The notes under the pieces are model-generated. The model made no database searches. It had not been told where the DNA came from and was given only the letters and a program-made list of their open reading frames with translations. From Setophaga petechia (taxonomy: Eukaryota > Chordata > Aves > Passeriformes > Parulidae), in assembly GCA_024362935.1 (NCBI GenBank), contig JANCRA010000001.1:59176930-59240929 (forward strand): 64,000 bases of DNA, in the 5' to 3' direction. Below are positions 19,320 to 30,898 of this stretch, in pieces; position 1 is the stretch's first letter, and the number at the start of each line of letters is the position of its first letter. The translations under genes and the position numbers were made by a program.

Positions 19320-22300
19320 CTAGGAATCATCATACAGGGGGTTGTTGTAGTTGCCCCAGGAGCCGTAGTCGTGGTCATCTAGAAGCCTTCCGTAGGAGGA
19401 GTGCCTGCCAGGGAGAGCAAACCCGAGGTTACTTTGAGGATTTGTTACTTATTTTGCAATGGGATGAAGAAATATTAATGCAAAGGCTCCCTAGGTCAAG
19501 CTTTGGGGTGTTTTGAGAGGAAGAACCAGGAGAAGTGAAGCCCAGATTGAATTTTGCCCCTGTTGAATGAGCCTGGCCAGGGAATTAAAACCAGACCTTT
19601 GCTCATCTCAGCTGTCAGCAAAGGCTCATTAGGGATGCTCAGCACTGGGCTCTGCTGCTGTTTATTGTCCCAGCTTTCCCAAGGGATAATTACTGGATAT
19701 GACTATGCTGAGCAGCATCCCTGGCATTTGAGCAGGGCTGTTGCAAAATCAGGGATGCAAACTCTGCTTTCCAGTACAGGAGTGGTGAGAAACAGAGCCC
19801 TGCTGGCACCAGAGGCTGCACATTGCCCTGCCACACCTGGGGACAGCATCTTCCTGCCACTTGGCATCATCCTGGTGATGCTAAGAGGGAGCCTCAGGGA
19901 GGGGGACCACCCCAAAACCAGCCTTACCTGATCTTGAGGTAGGCAGCTGCCCCGAACACCAGCACCACCACCACGATGACCGTCACGGTTATGGCCACAA
20001 TGCTGCCTGTGCAGGAAACACCAGAAAGGAAAGGGTTCAGGGTTCAGCTCCCTCATGAGTCCCCACTCCATGGCAAGCATCCCACACCCTAGCTGCCCCC
20101 AGCCATCTCTGATGGGGGAAATATTCCCTGACTGCTTCCCAAAGGGGAGGCCAGGCCCCCCCTTTATCTTGGCAATGATCCCTTTGCCATAAGTGCAGAG
20201 CAGGTATGTGTGGGATGAAACACAGCTTGGGCACTGTGGACTCACTCTTTGCTGCTGCTCCCAGCGCTAGGCAGCATCCAGACTGAGCCAAGGCTAGGAA
20301 ATGCTCCAGGTCTCCCCTTTTCCAATCACGTGGAGCACTTTTAAGCTGCCCGTGCTTGCACAAGGGGATGAGGAGAAGCTCGTGCCAGCTTCCTAAGAGC
20401 TCCAGGAGGGAAAATTAAAACCTACACCATCCTAACTCAGGCTGCACCCACCATCCAACCGCTTGTTTCCTCTCATCCTGAAGTGTTTCAAGTCAAATTT
20501 AGAACTGAGCATTTTATCCACATCTCCAGGCAACCGAGATTTGTTATCCACCACTCCCAGGCTTTGCCAGCGCATCAGATGACACAGGCTGCTCCAGGAA
20601 TTTTGCAGAGTGATGCTCTCAGGAAGCTGAGCACCTCTCCCCTTCCAATTTGGGGGTTTGCCTCTCCTACCTGAGCACCCTGACATTCTGTGTGCACACG
20701 GGGAGCTCACCTGCACTCAGGGCACGTGGTACCTCCTCCATGGTGACCCCGGTGGTTTTCTCCGAGGCCGTGGCCTGGGCTTCCGTGGGGCTCATCACAG
20801 TCACTGGGGGGGATGTTGGCTCTGTGGCCAGGCTCGGTGCCATGGCCAGTGTCCCCAGGGAAGGGACATCCTTGGCCAGCAGTGGTGGCTGGGTCACGGC
20901 CGGGCTCACAAGGACGGGTGTCGGGGACGGGCCCGTCCCGGGGGGCGAGGTGGGCTGGCTGCTGGGAAGGGAGGGGGCAGGTGATGGCACAGCCTGCTCT
21001 GTGGGGCTGGCAGCTGGCCCCAAATCCAGGGTACTTCTTGTCAGGCTGGCAGGGTTTGCTGTCCGGGGAGCCTCCGGGGCGGCTGGCACCGAGCTGGGGC
21101 TGGAGGCCACGGAGGGACCTTCTGCTGTGGCCATGGAGCTCACAGGGACAGGAGCAGGGGACAGTGCTGCCACCGGGGTGCTGGCATTGTGGCCATCCCC
21201 CTCCAGGGGCCTGGAGGATGTCCCATCTCCGGAGGGTCCCGTGGACAAGGGCAGCTGGGGCTGGCCTGGAGCCGGTGTGGGGCCATCCCTGAAGTCTGGT
21301 TTCACTGGGACACCCCCCCAGAGCAAGGGGGGGCGGATGGGGGGGAGGGGCGGCCCTGGGGAGTCATGGCCCAGTCCTAGGAGTGAGACAAAGAAATGTT
21401 AGTGACAGAGCAATCCTTGGGGCAAGCTGGTGCTTGGGAGAGTGCTAAAGGGCTTGGGAATTCAGCTGGAAATAACTTTTAAAATGGAGAGAGCCATCTA
21501 AAATGAAGAGAGGGGGAAATACAGCTGGGTGCCTAGAGGTGAGGCTGAAACCAGACCAGCTGTCCCAGCATCAATCAGCCCCGTTTTTCCCCCAGTTTGG
21601 GACACCCCTATCACCCCAATCACCCCCTCCATCTGCTGCCAGCAGCAGGGGAAGCAGCTTCTCCTCAGAGCAGCCCCTGTGCAGCTGGGAGTGATAACAC
21701 AAGACATCTCTTTCTCCTCTCCCCCCATTTCCTTGTGCATTCATTCGTCTCCATTTTTTCGCAGGAGGATGAGTCATTTCTCCCTCTGTCCCCACCAGCT
21801 GACTGCTGGGGCTTTTTCCCCCCTTTCCAGAGGGGGGAAAACTCAGCACTGGTCCAACACTGGCCCCCTCAGTGTGGCTGGGATGAGGGAAGAGTGTGCC
21901 AGCACTGTGTGACATGGGGAGGCATTTTAATTCCATGTATTCATTTATTGACATCCCCCAGAGAGAGCATCCCAAGCCCAGCACTGGGCAGAGCAGGAGC
22001 TCACTCCAGCTGCAATGAACTAATCAGGAGTGGGGAGGACAGAAACATGCAGTGCCTGTCTGCAGGAACAATGGGATCTGGCGCTGGTGAGCAGGGATTC
22101 ATTAATGCAGCCAAAATCTCTTTTTTCGGTCCTGTGGATACCCATGTGGAAGGACCCCATTTTCCCAAGGAAAGGGGTCTTGGAGGAGGGACTGGGGCCG
22201 TGGCTGCTCTGCTCTCCTGAGGACAAGCACTGGGATATGGCTCCGAGCTCTCACCCTGCTCAGGCCAAGGACACAAGCCATGGAAGGGAGGAGGAGAGGG

Positions 22301-25300
22301 ATGACAAGCTGGAATCTGATCACTGAAGGGGGGCCTGGACCAGGGACCCTTCACACCACACGATTGAGAATCCATCTGTATGTCAATATTTTCACACCTG
22401 GAGCTTTAAGATTTCTCCAGCAGGTCCCAGCCAGCCTCTGCAGCCCAGCAAGCAGGATCCTGCCAGGACCTCAGGAGTTTGTTACCTCTGTAAGTGCAGA
22501 TGCTCCCGGTCCCTCAGGGACACAGGCAGCTTTCCACCTCCCTACAAAGCCACCCTGATGTCCCTAAGTTCTTGGGGTCAGCAGAGCTCCCATGATCTGC
22601 CTGAACTTTGGAGGCAGACCAGAGCTGGCAGTGCTGCTGGCCGGGATGAGTCAGGAACTTTCCGATAATATCTGAGGGGCATAAATTCGGAGGCTGAGCC
22701 AGAACTGGAGGCAGGAACAATCTTTGGCTGCTGGCTGAGAGCTCCCAGCCAAGGAGGTCACAAGTCACAGGGACTCTTCCCAGGAGAGCAAGGAAGCTCA
22801 GCTCAGCCCTGGTCTCCCCTGCCTCTCCCTGCAAGCAGCCCGTGCCTGTGCTGTGCTGTCCCCTGCCTCCTCCATGGAGGATCTGGGATCCACCCAGAGG
22901 AGATAACCCCAGGAAAGCCCTGCCATGATCCCAGAGGCAACACAGGCTGCTTCTGAATGGGGTTAGGATTGAGGGACAAAAGGGTTGAGGGCTCCCTTGG
23001 CTGGTGCTCCACGTGTCCCCATCTATGCCCCTGCACCCAGCTGGTGGGCAGCCTTGTGTGCACATCCTGTCCGCTCCCCAGTGCATCTGAAACGGAAAAC
23101 CAAAAGGAAAACAAAAGCCAAGCAGAGTTTTTCTTGGTTTCCCCAACACCTGGTTTGCAGGAGCTGCTGCTGGGGGACAAGGGACAAACCAGACAGCCAC
23201 AGCACTTCACACAAGACCATGTGGCTGGAACACCTCCAGCAGGGGCTGTCAGAGGGACTGAGAGATGTCAGCTCCCAGAGGATGCCCAGCATAGCTCAGC
23301 CCTGAGGAATTTGCTCATCTAATTCACTTAGGGCAGTTGACCACCCTGCTGGAATCCATCAGGGAGCAAGGCAGGGGCCTGCCAGGATGAGGTGACCGCC
23401 CAGGAAAGCAGCAGTGTCACACTCCAGGGCCCCACAGCAGCTTTGCAAAGTCCTTTTCCTAGGATTTTCTCACTAGGAATACCAAAAACAGCCAGGGAAA
23501 GAAGACCCCAAAGCTGTGTCAATCTAATATCCTGCTCTTAGGGTAAGGGGATATTCTTAGGGGATAATCTTAGGGGAATATTAGCCCTAATCACATGCCA
23601 ACCTGAGGAATTATCCCTCTCTCCTGGTGAATTATCTCCCACTGCCATGATGCTCTCCTGGCTCCTGGAAGGCACAGAGAAGGGCAGGTCTTGCCCTTGC
23701 AGAGCTGAGTGGTGCTCATGCTCCTCTTGGGAAAGAGCTGCTTGACCTGGGCTGGCAGCCTCTCCAGGATGCACTTCCCAGGCACTCCAAAAGCCATTGC
23801 AGCAGATCCTGAAGTGCTCTGCCAGCTGAAAGGCAGCCTAAAAGCCACCAGAGAACATCTCCAGCCCGAGTGAATGACATCAGGCCGGAGCAGCAAACAA
23901 ACATCCACTGATAAAGGCAGAGATGGAGCTTTTATCCAGCCTTGCTGCAGAGCTCATGGCCTCTGACACAGCCACAGGAGATCCCAGGAGCAGCCCCAAT
24001 TACCTACAGCCCCCAAGGCCCAGCTGCAGCCAGGGGTGCTCCCCCAGCAGCCAAGGCCAAAGGGATAATGCAAGTTTCCACAACATGGATGTTGTTTGTT
24101 CTGCCTGCCCTTACACAAGGAATCTCACCAGCTGCTCTGAACAAGAAATACAGCAGCAGCAGGAAAACAAGGAGAGCTCCTGGACACACACTGCTGCAGC
24201 CAGCTTGGGTGCCACTTTCTGTGCCAGTTTAGCAGCTGGCAAACACCCAGAAAACACAAGTGACCAAGGCCAGAGGTAAGCATCACTGCTCTTTAAAGCA
24301 AAGCTCTGTAGAAACCTGGCTTTAATCACAAGAGTGAGCAAAAAAATACCTTTTGCCAGTCCGGTATCATGCTGCTCCTCACCAAATGCTGATGACAGAA
24401 CAGCCCTGAGTCCCCTGAGCGTGCCTTGGGTTGTCACCAGGTTAAGTAGTGCAGAGCAGTAAAACTATCTAGATGTAAATATAAGTAAGGATTTCCTGCC
24501 CGTGACCTCGTTGGCTCAGCTTTGGTTTCTGTGGCTGGGGATTCCCATAACTTTGTGCTGTTTTTTGGAAGTTCCCCTCCCCCTTGTTAATGCTCAGGTA
24601 TGATTTTCATTGTATTTCTTTGCTATAAAACCAGCATCATCTGGCTGTGGATGGCAAAAGCTCTCCTTACAGCAGCTAGGACTAAGCCAAACTGGTTTTT
24701 GCTTTGGGTTCAACGAGTTTTTCCAGCTGTTCAGCCCTGCACTGCCTCCCCTTCCCTGTCCCCATGCAGTTTGGGATCTGGGGATGTTCAAATCTCCCTG
24801 GCTGGGGCCCCACCTGCAGAGCACAGGGCTGTGACTGAGCTCTGTGCTGATGTGGGGGCAGGAGCACAGATGATGTGGTGGTTGCTCTGGGCCTTTAACT
24901 TGTGTCTTTCTCTTTCTGGGGCACTGCTGTGGACTCCTGCCTTGTAATCCCAAAGAAATATGGGTGATGGGGAGGTCTGGGAGCAGTTCTGCAGGCTCTG
25001 AGCTGTGTCTCACACTCGCTGGGATTTTGATCCATCCAGCTGGATCAGTGGTGGGAAATGGTGACTCCTGTGGGCATCTCCAGCTGGAGGTGTGCAGCAA
25101 AGCTCCAGCACTGCCTGTGAGTGCTGGTGAGCCCCAGTGCCAGCAGCAGCACCCCTGCCTGACGTGCTCCTCCACTCCTTGCTGCTCTGTCCCCTCTGTT
25201 TTCAGTGCCAGGGTCTGCTGGAGATGGTGTGAGACCAGTTATGAGAGGAGGAGGACACCAAGGGAGAAAAGCAGAGGCCAGAAACAGCACCAGGTAAAAG

Positions 25301-28264
25301 GCAGAGCTCTTCCCTGCCCGTGAGAGGCAGCCAGGGCCATCAGATCCAATAAATGTGCAGTTGCTGTGATTTACTGGCAGGCTGAGCTGGCTTCCTGCAT
25401 GATTAGTTTTATTCTGCTGCATGCTCATTAAGTGCCTGAGCTCTAATTGCTCTGAGGCTTTCTGTAGCTCAGAGAAACAGCTGCACAGCAGAAATCCCTG
25501 TGTCCGTGTGTCCATCTGTCCCAGCCGTGAGGCCTGCACACCGTCCAGAGCCTGAGGAATGCTGCCATGGGCAGAGTCCCCTTGAGGAGGCAGGAGGGAA
25601 GCTCCAGCACCCTTCTCAGCTGAAAATAGCGCTTTTTTTTGTTAAATTCACATGGCTCCCTGCATGCTGCACACTCCCTCCTTCCTCACCTGGAGTGGGT
25701 GTCCAGGTTCTTCCCTGCCCCATGATCCCAATCCAGAAGTGAGGACTGCTGGGGGCACAACAAACCCAGGCTCCAGCCAAGGAAAAGGTAGTGATTCCCC
25801 CCCAAAACTAAGTGTTGCTCAATTATTCAGCTCTTAAGCCCTTGATGCTGATGCTGCAATGAAATTATAGCAGAAAAGGAGATGAAGAGGAATTTTTAGG
25901 TGATTTTTTCCTCCTGAGAGTGGCAAAACACCTGTCAGCCTATAGAGTCAGAGGTACCACATGAGGACCTGGGGTGGAAAGCAGTAGCTGACAGCTCCAG
26001 CCCCTTCTAAAATGACGTCTTGCTTGTTTAGATAAAAAATCCATTAGGTATTTCAAGTTATATTCTTGAAACATGCCAACAAGTGTTATGCTGTGCTGAT
26101 TTCCCCTGGGGAAGGGGAATAAGGGATCCCATGGGATGCTCTGTGCTGTCTCCTGGGGCTGGGAGCTGGCAGATGGACCTGCCTGCTGGGGACACCTCAC
26201 AATATTTTTTCCCATATCTTAGATATAGCTCTGGAGCCAGCCAGGACTTTTGCAAGAAGCAGCTCTACCCAGGTGACAACTCCCCAGTTCCATAATTTTC
26301 CTGGCTGGCTGCTAATTAGTGCTTCCAGGTGCAGCTTCCAATGTGCATCAGCCCCATTCCAGCCCCTCCCAGGGGAGAAGCAACTGGGCTTGGCAGAGGA
26401 ATTTTGGAGCATCCTCTGGTATTAGAGCCTGATTGCTCCTTTGGGCTGGGAGAGGGGGTAATTAACCAGCTCCCCTGTCCTTCAGCTCATGGAGGAGCAG
26501 AGTGCTTGAAGATTTGCCTCCTCAGTGGCAGAATTAAACAGCCCATGAGGCTCTGAGAGCCCAAAAAGCAGCTCTTCCAGCCTGGAGCCTCCACGAAGAA
26601 GCACTCAGAACCAAGATCTGCTTCTAAAAGGTACTTAAAAATGTCACAGCTGGGGCACAGGGGGAACTGCAGGAGGGGAGAGTGGGCCTGGGGCTGGCCA
26701 CCAAGTCAGGAAAGCAAAACCGGTTTCGATTTCCATTTAGAGGAAGGAGTAATAACAGGATAAAAACTTCCTTGTGCGAGACGCTGCTATTTCATTACGT
26801 GGCCAGGTAAAGCCCAGACGTATTTCACTTCTGGCCAGTGACGTCCTGGCTGTCATTTGGTCCTGAAGAATGAGCCTGGAGCAAATTTAAATTGTGCTTG
26901 GTGTTTCCTCCCAAGTGAGACATATATATATATGTATATATATATACACACACACTTTTTTTTTTCTTGTTTTTAAAAAATTTTTTCAGTGAGGGCAAAA
27001 ATGTTGCAGAAAGCATCTGAAAGATGCTCGAGGGCTGTTTGGGAGCAGCCTGAAGGACGTGGGACCAGAGTCCAGGGAAATCTTTCCTGTTTCTTGTGCC
27101 AAGCCTGGCTGGCGTTGGAGCTTTGGAGAGGGATGGTCGTGGGAACAGCTTTGGGTTTGGCCGGGGCGCTGGGAAAAGCCCGCCCCCGCCCCCAAAGGCT
27201 GCTTCCCGCCAGGGACCGCCTGCTTTAGGGGCACATTTGGGCCCGTGAGGGAGAAGAGCATCCCCACCATCCCAATGCTCGTTCCCATCCCTCCTGAACT
27301 CATTTTCTCGGGAAGCACAGATCAGGAGCTCGCTGGCAATCCCCCCCTTTTCAGGGACGATTATCCATCCCGCTCTCCCTGATCGGCTCTCCTTGATCCA
27401 GGGAAGATCTCCCGAGGCCCGGGGTGATGATTGGGGGTCCCGCGGCTGCTGCTGCCTGCGGGCTGTGGCGGGGAGCTCAGCCCGGCCCGGGCCCGTCCCC
27501 TGGTGCTGCTGTGCCGGCAGCGATGTGACAGTGACATCCCAGCCGACGGATCTCTCTCCTCCCGCGCAGCGTCCCCGGTTATGCAAGTGTGTTTTCCATG
27601 CTCCCGGGCAGGCGGCTCCTCGTGTTTATTAAAAGCCCAGCCTGGGCGGGCGGGCGGAGGGGTGACCTGCGCTCGCTGTCGCATCAGCCGGGGACAGAAG
27701 TGTCCCCGCCTCGCGCCTCGCTGGGGGAAGGTGTCAAATCGGGCAATTTCTGTGGGATGGGGACGCTGGTGCCGCCGCGGGGAGACGGAGGGGCTGGGGG
27801 AGTGCGAGCTCGGCTCAAGGCCAGGGAGAGCCACAGAAGCTCCCTGGAAGCAGCGACCGCGGAGGGAAGGGACATGCGGGGCCGGGGTGACTCTGGCCCG
27901 GCCAGGGGGTGGCCGTGAGGACACTCCGGTGGCCCCATCCAGCCGCCCTCCTTCGCGCAGTCCGGGACTCCGCTGGGGACCCTCCGAGGGGCGAGGGGTG
28001 AGGGAAAGCGGGGTGCGACGCCTCTCGCACCGCTGTCATTGGGGGTGACCCCCTCACACGGGGGGTGTGAGCGGGACCCGCGGCGGGGTCCGGGAAGGAG
28101 CCGGGCTGTCCCCGGCAGTCGCGGGGCTCCTCCGCCCCCGCGGCCCCCATCGCTCACCGCCCGATCCCCGGGGTCCCCGCGGTGTGCCCCCCGCCCATCC
28201 CGCTGCGCTTACCTGCCGGGAGGAGGAGGAGGGCGAGGAAGAGCAGGCGGCAGCAGCAGCCCAT
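19320..28264 (-). CDS. PARM1: Prostate androgen-regulated mucin-like protein 1 (single-pass membrane mucin)
   Basis: Coding exons on the minus strand: 28264-28213 (signal peptide), 21376-20711 (mucin-like exon), 20006-19928 (membrane segment), 19404-19320 (cytoplasmic tail). Phases agree and give about 293 residues; human PARM1 is about 310. Residues 1-17 are a cysteine- and leucine-rich signal peptide. The 222-residue second exon is very rich in Pro, Ser, Thr and Ala, as expected for heavy O-glycosylation. It is followed by a hydrophobic helix (about 20 residues, Val/Ile-rich) and a short tail ending in NNPLYDDS. This tail, with the preceding tyrosine/aspartate-rich stretch, is the strongest identifier. 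The family is reported to be an androgen- and stress-regulated membrane glycoprotein. The mucin exon diverges quickly, so its sequence is less diagnostic. A retrovirus lies just upstream in the same orientation. Confidence 0.93.
21377..28212 (-). other. PARM1: PARM1 intron 1, no embedded gene seen
   Basis: A 6.8-kb intron. It contains small tandem repeats (for example near 23533-23582, with a taggggata-like unit) and an AT/AC microsatellite. Minus-strand frames of up to 253 codons here have no recognised domains and look like chance frames in G+C-rich sequence. Confidence 0.55.
26922..26955. repeat. (TA)n/(AC)n microsatellite
   Basis: Alternating TA units, interrupted once by tgta, followed by CA units and a T run. 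Likely length-variable. Confidence 0.85.
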
Positions 28265-28560
28265 GGTGCCGGCGGCGCTGGCAGCCGCGGCGGGAGGGAC
28301 GCAGCGCCCGGCCCAGCCCAGCCCGGCCGGGCCCGGCCCCCGCCCCCCGCCCCCTGCCCGCCGCCCGGCCCGGCCCACAGCGGCACCTGCCGGCACCGGC
28401 ACCGCCGGGAATGCGGGCACGGCCGCCGGGTGCCAGGGACGGACCGTGCTGGACTGGTCCGCCTGTCCCGGGATGAGGCACCGGGGCTGGATGCCGAGTG
28501 CCACACGCCGCCGGTGGGTGTCACACACTGGGGACCAGGCGGGGGGGGCTCTGGTGCCAG
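27100..28560 (-). promoter_or_regulatory. PARM1: PARM1 CpG-island promoter
   Basis: CpG density rises from about 27.1 kb, peaks at 28.0-28.5 kb around coding exon 1, and is cut off at 28571 by the retroviral LTR. The island therefore holds the native promoter, unless transcription now begins in the LTR. Confidence 0.65.
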
Positions 28561-28566
28561 CCGGTG

Positions 28567-28571
28567 GCACC
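28567..28571. repeat. Target-site duplication, left copy (gcacc)
   Basis: The five bases gcacc directly before the LTR at 28572 are repeated at 35320-35324 directly after the other LTR, the expected footprint of retroviral integration. Confidence 0.85.
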
Positions 28572-29114
28572 TGCCCTCGCAATAACTGTACAAGCACGAA
28601 CGGAACGGTGCACTCCTTGTCAGCGTCTGAGAGGTTTTATTAGCGCATCAGTCTCAGCACATTGTTACAACAATGGAGACACAACAGATGCAACCATCTC
28701 GCTGAACCAAGAAGAATGCCAAAGAAACTTAATGTTACAGCATATCATAAAGCCATTTCCATCTGCGTTTCAACCAATCACATAGAGAACAAGAACATTG
28801 ACAATAATTCTGTCCAATAATATAAAGCATACGTAATTTTGCTAAGTGGCCTAGTTCCTAAAACAATAGCTTCTTCATAGAAGTCAAAGCACAAAAGTCT
28901 ATTCAAAACTTCAACCTTCTAAAGATATACATTAAGAAAACTTGTTACTACTTAAGGCAGCACCTAACATAGGCCTATTGTTCTATTCTCAAACTTTCTC
29001 ACGTTTGCATTACTAACATTTCTGCTGCTTTAGCATCTAACTATCTTACTGTCTGAGGCCTGCTTTCTTGAAACCTTTCTTTCTTAAAACCTTCTGGTTT
29101 TTAGGATTCCTACA
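28572..29114 (-). repeat. 3' LTR of the retrovirus
   Basis: 543 bp. I compared it by eye with 34777-35319 and found no difference. It has TG/CA termini, an AATAAA on the coding strand at 28636-28641, and an AT-rich TATA-like stretch near 28818-28826. Its U3 promoter points toward PARM1. Confidence 0.93.
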
Positions 29115-29127
29115 ATTCCCCCTCCCT
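29115..29127 (-). other. Polypurine tract
   Basis: On the minus strand agggagggggaat directly precedes the 3' LTR. This is the expected primer site for plus-strand DNA synthesis. Confidence 0.85.
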
Positions 29128-29328
29128 GCTGATACATATAGAGACCGTCATATTCGTGTCGTTGACTACTTGCGTTTCGTAGCCTTACTCTAATATTATT
29201 GCGTACTATTTGCTGAAGGTTTGCGCTTGCTGAAACTAAGCGTTGCTATATTACAGCACAGCAACTTAATGCTGTGAGGGCCCAGTCAGTGAAAAAGTGA
29301 ATGAATCATGTCCGATAATAGTTACGAG

Positions 29329-30399
29329 TCAATTTTCAAAAAATTCTTGTCGATTCCAGGGCCTTAACTCAAAACCTTCTTCCATTTTGATGCCTTCATC
29401 TGGCATCTCAGTAAGATTGCAAACACTCTCTGTATTTTTATTACCTAAATCTCTTTCTTGAATGACAAAAATTTCTTGGACTGTTTTGTTCAGCATTTTC
29501 CGCACACAATGAAGAATGCAGGAAACCACTATCAGTATTAATATTAAAACACCTAGGACATAGAGACCTATCTTGCAAAGTTGCCTTAGCCAAGGTGCAA
29601 AGCTCCATTTTTGAAACAAATCATCCAACCAAGAACTACCATCTTCTTCAATTTGGGCAGTCAAGTCCTTTAGTTTTTGTATGCTTTTGTGAATGGATTC
29701 AGAGTGATCGGATAGGTTCATACAACACAACCCTTCAAATTCTTCACAACCATGTCCTTGTGCCAGTAAAAGAAAATCAATTGCTGCTCTATTTTGAAGA
29801 GTAGCATGCCTAACACTATCTACATCAGTTAACATATCACTAATTGCAGAGGATGTGGCATTAACTTGCTTACTCAACCAACATCCGACTCGATCTAATT
29901 GTTTCAATGCTTCTGCTGAAGCCCATTGGGGTAAAAAGATACCTACTGAAACTCTTCTTGAGGGTTTCCAAGGCATGAAATCACTTTGACAGTTTTCATC
30001 ATAATGACGAACAGTTCTCATTTTTCTTTGTTTCTTTTTCACGACTGCTTTGGCAGATGGTGCGATGACAGTCAGCATTCCAATGCTACAAGGGCCACCT
30101 TTAAGGTGTGCTGGAATGCCTTGCCAAGCCCTGTCTCCACAAATGAACCAATACCCTTTTGGTAATTGCCGTGGATATTGGTCAGCCTCAGAAATCACCT
30201 CCCAACTATTTGAAAAATTACACCAAAAACTCAAATTTCTGTATGCAAAATAATGAGGAGTAACATTATACTTTGGGGGATCACCTTTTTGCAAAGCACT
30301 AGCCATGAAAGTAAAGCAAAAATCCATGGTTAAAGAACCAAGGATTTCTAATTCTTGGGGTTCAGAAGCTGCCCTAGGAAGTTTTTTTGGCCCAAACAT
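29329..30399 (-). pseudogene. env: Retroviral env, distal surface plus transmembrane part
   Basis: A 356-codon frame. It covers the end of the surface subunit, a basic cleavage-like stretch (about 140 residues in), a hydrophobic fusion-peptide-like segment, a CX6CC motif in the ectodomain, a membrane-spanning helix (about residues 282-302) and a cytoplasmic tail of about 50 residues. It is out of frame with the upstream half, the two meeting in a 7-base homopolymer at 30382-30388. The total surface part also looks short for a full envelope. Confidence 0.85.
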
Positions 30400-30682
30400 T
30401 CCAATTCAATGTAGGATTGTTTACCTTATCAATTTCACCTGATTTACCATTAGATTGTTTTTTGACCGAGGGCAACTCTTTTACTGGCACACCCACTAGA
30501 CAGGTTGAAAAAGGTTTATCTGGTTCCGTATTAGACAAACATATAGTATCTGAGCCGGCTGCCTTGGCTAAGGTCACCCAAACATTTGTCTTCGGTTGTT
30601 CCACAGGCAGATCTGCACGACAAAAGGCAATTAAAAACCACCAATACCAACAAAGAAATTGCATTTGATCCATCTTTTTCAT
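30374..30682 (-). pseudogene. env: Retroviral env, leader and N-terminal surface part
   Basis: A 102-codon frame that starts with a short charged leader and a hydrophobic signal-like core (about residues 9-22), followed by a polar region with a CxxG-like motif. It stops just after the homopolymer at 30382-30388, where the downstream env frame opens in a different phase. A true single-base change or a sequencing error are both possible. Confidence 0.75.
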
Positions 30683-30898
30683 GAGCTAATTTTTGGCATA
30701 ACTTTTATCGAATTTTAAGATGTTGTTCTCAAGAAGCCAAAACTTAAAACTTCTGCCAAAAGTCAGCTCTATCAAACAGACATAAAATATACAATTGACA
30801 TAAATTAACGCAAAGTCAGAGTTTGCAGGTTCCACCGATGCACAAAGAACGTCAGGCACAAGGAACGTCAGGCGTGACCCGGGATCCCTCTGCTCGGC

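Noticed and set aside
20650..21402. 250-codon plus-strand open frame
   Set aside because: It is antisense to the PARM1 mucin exon. The Pro/Ser/Thr-rich coding strand gives a long open frame on the other strand as a by-product.
22514..23200. 228-codon minus-strand frame in PARM1 intron 1
   Set aside because: No domain, no conserved motif and no flanking splice logic. It is likely a chance frame.
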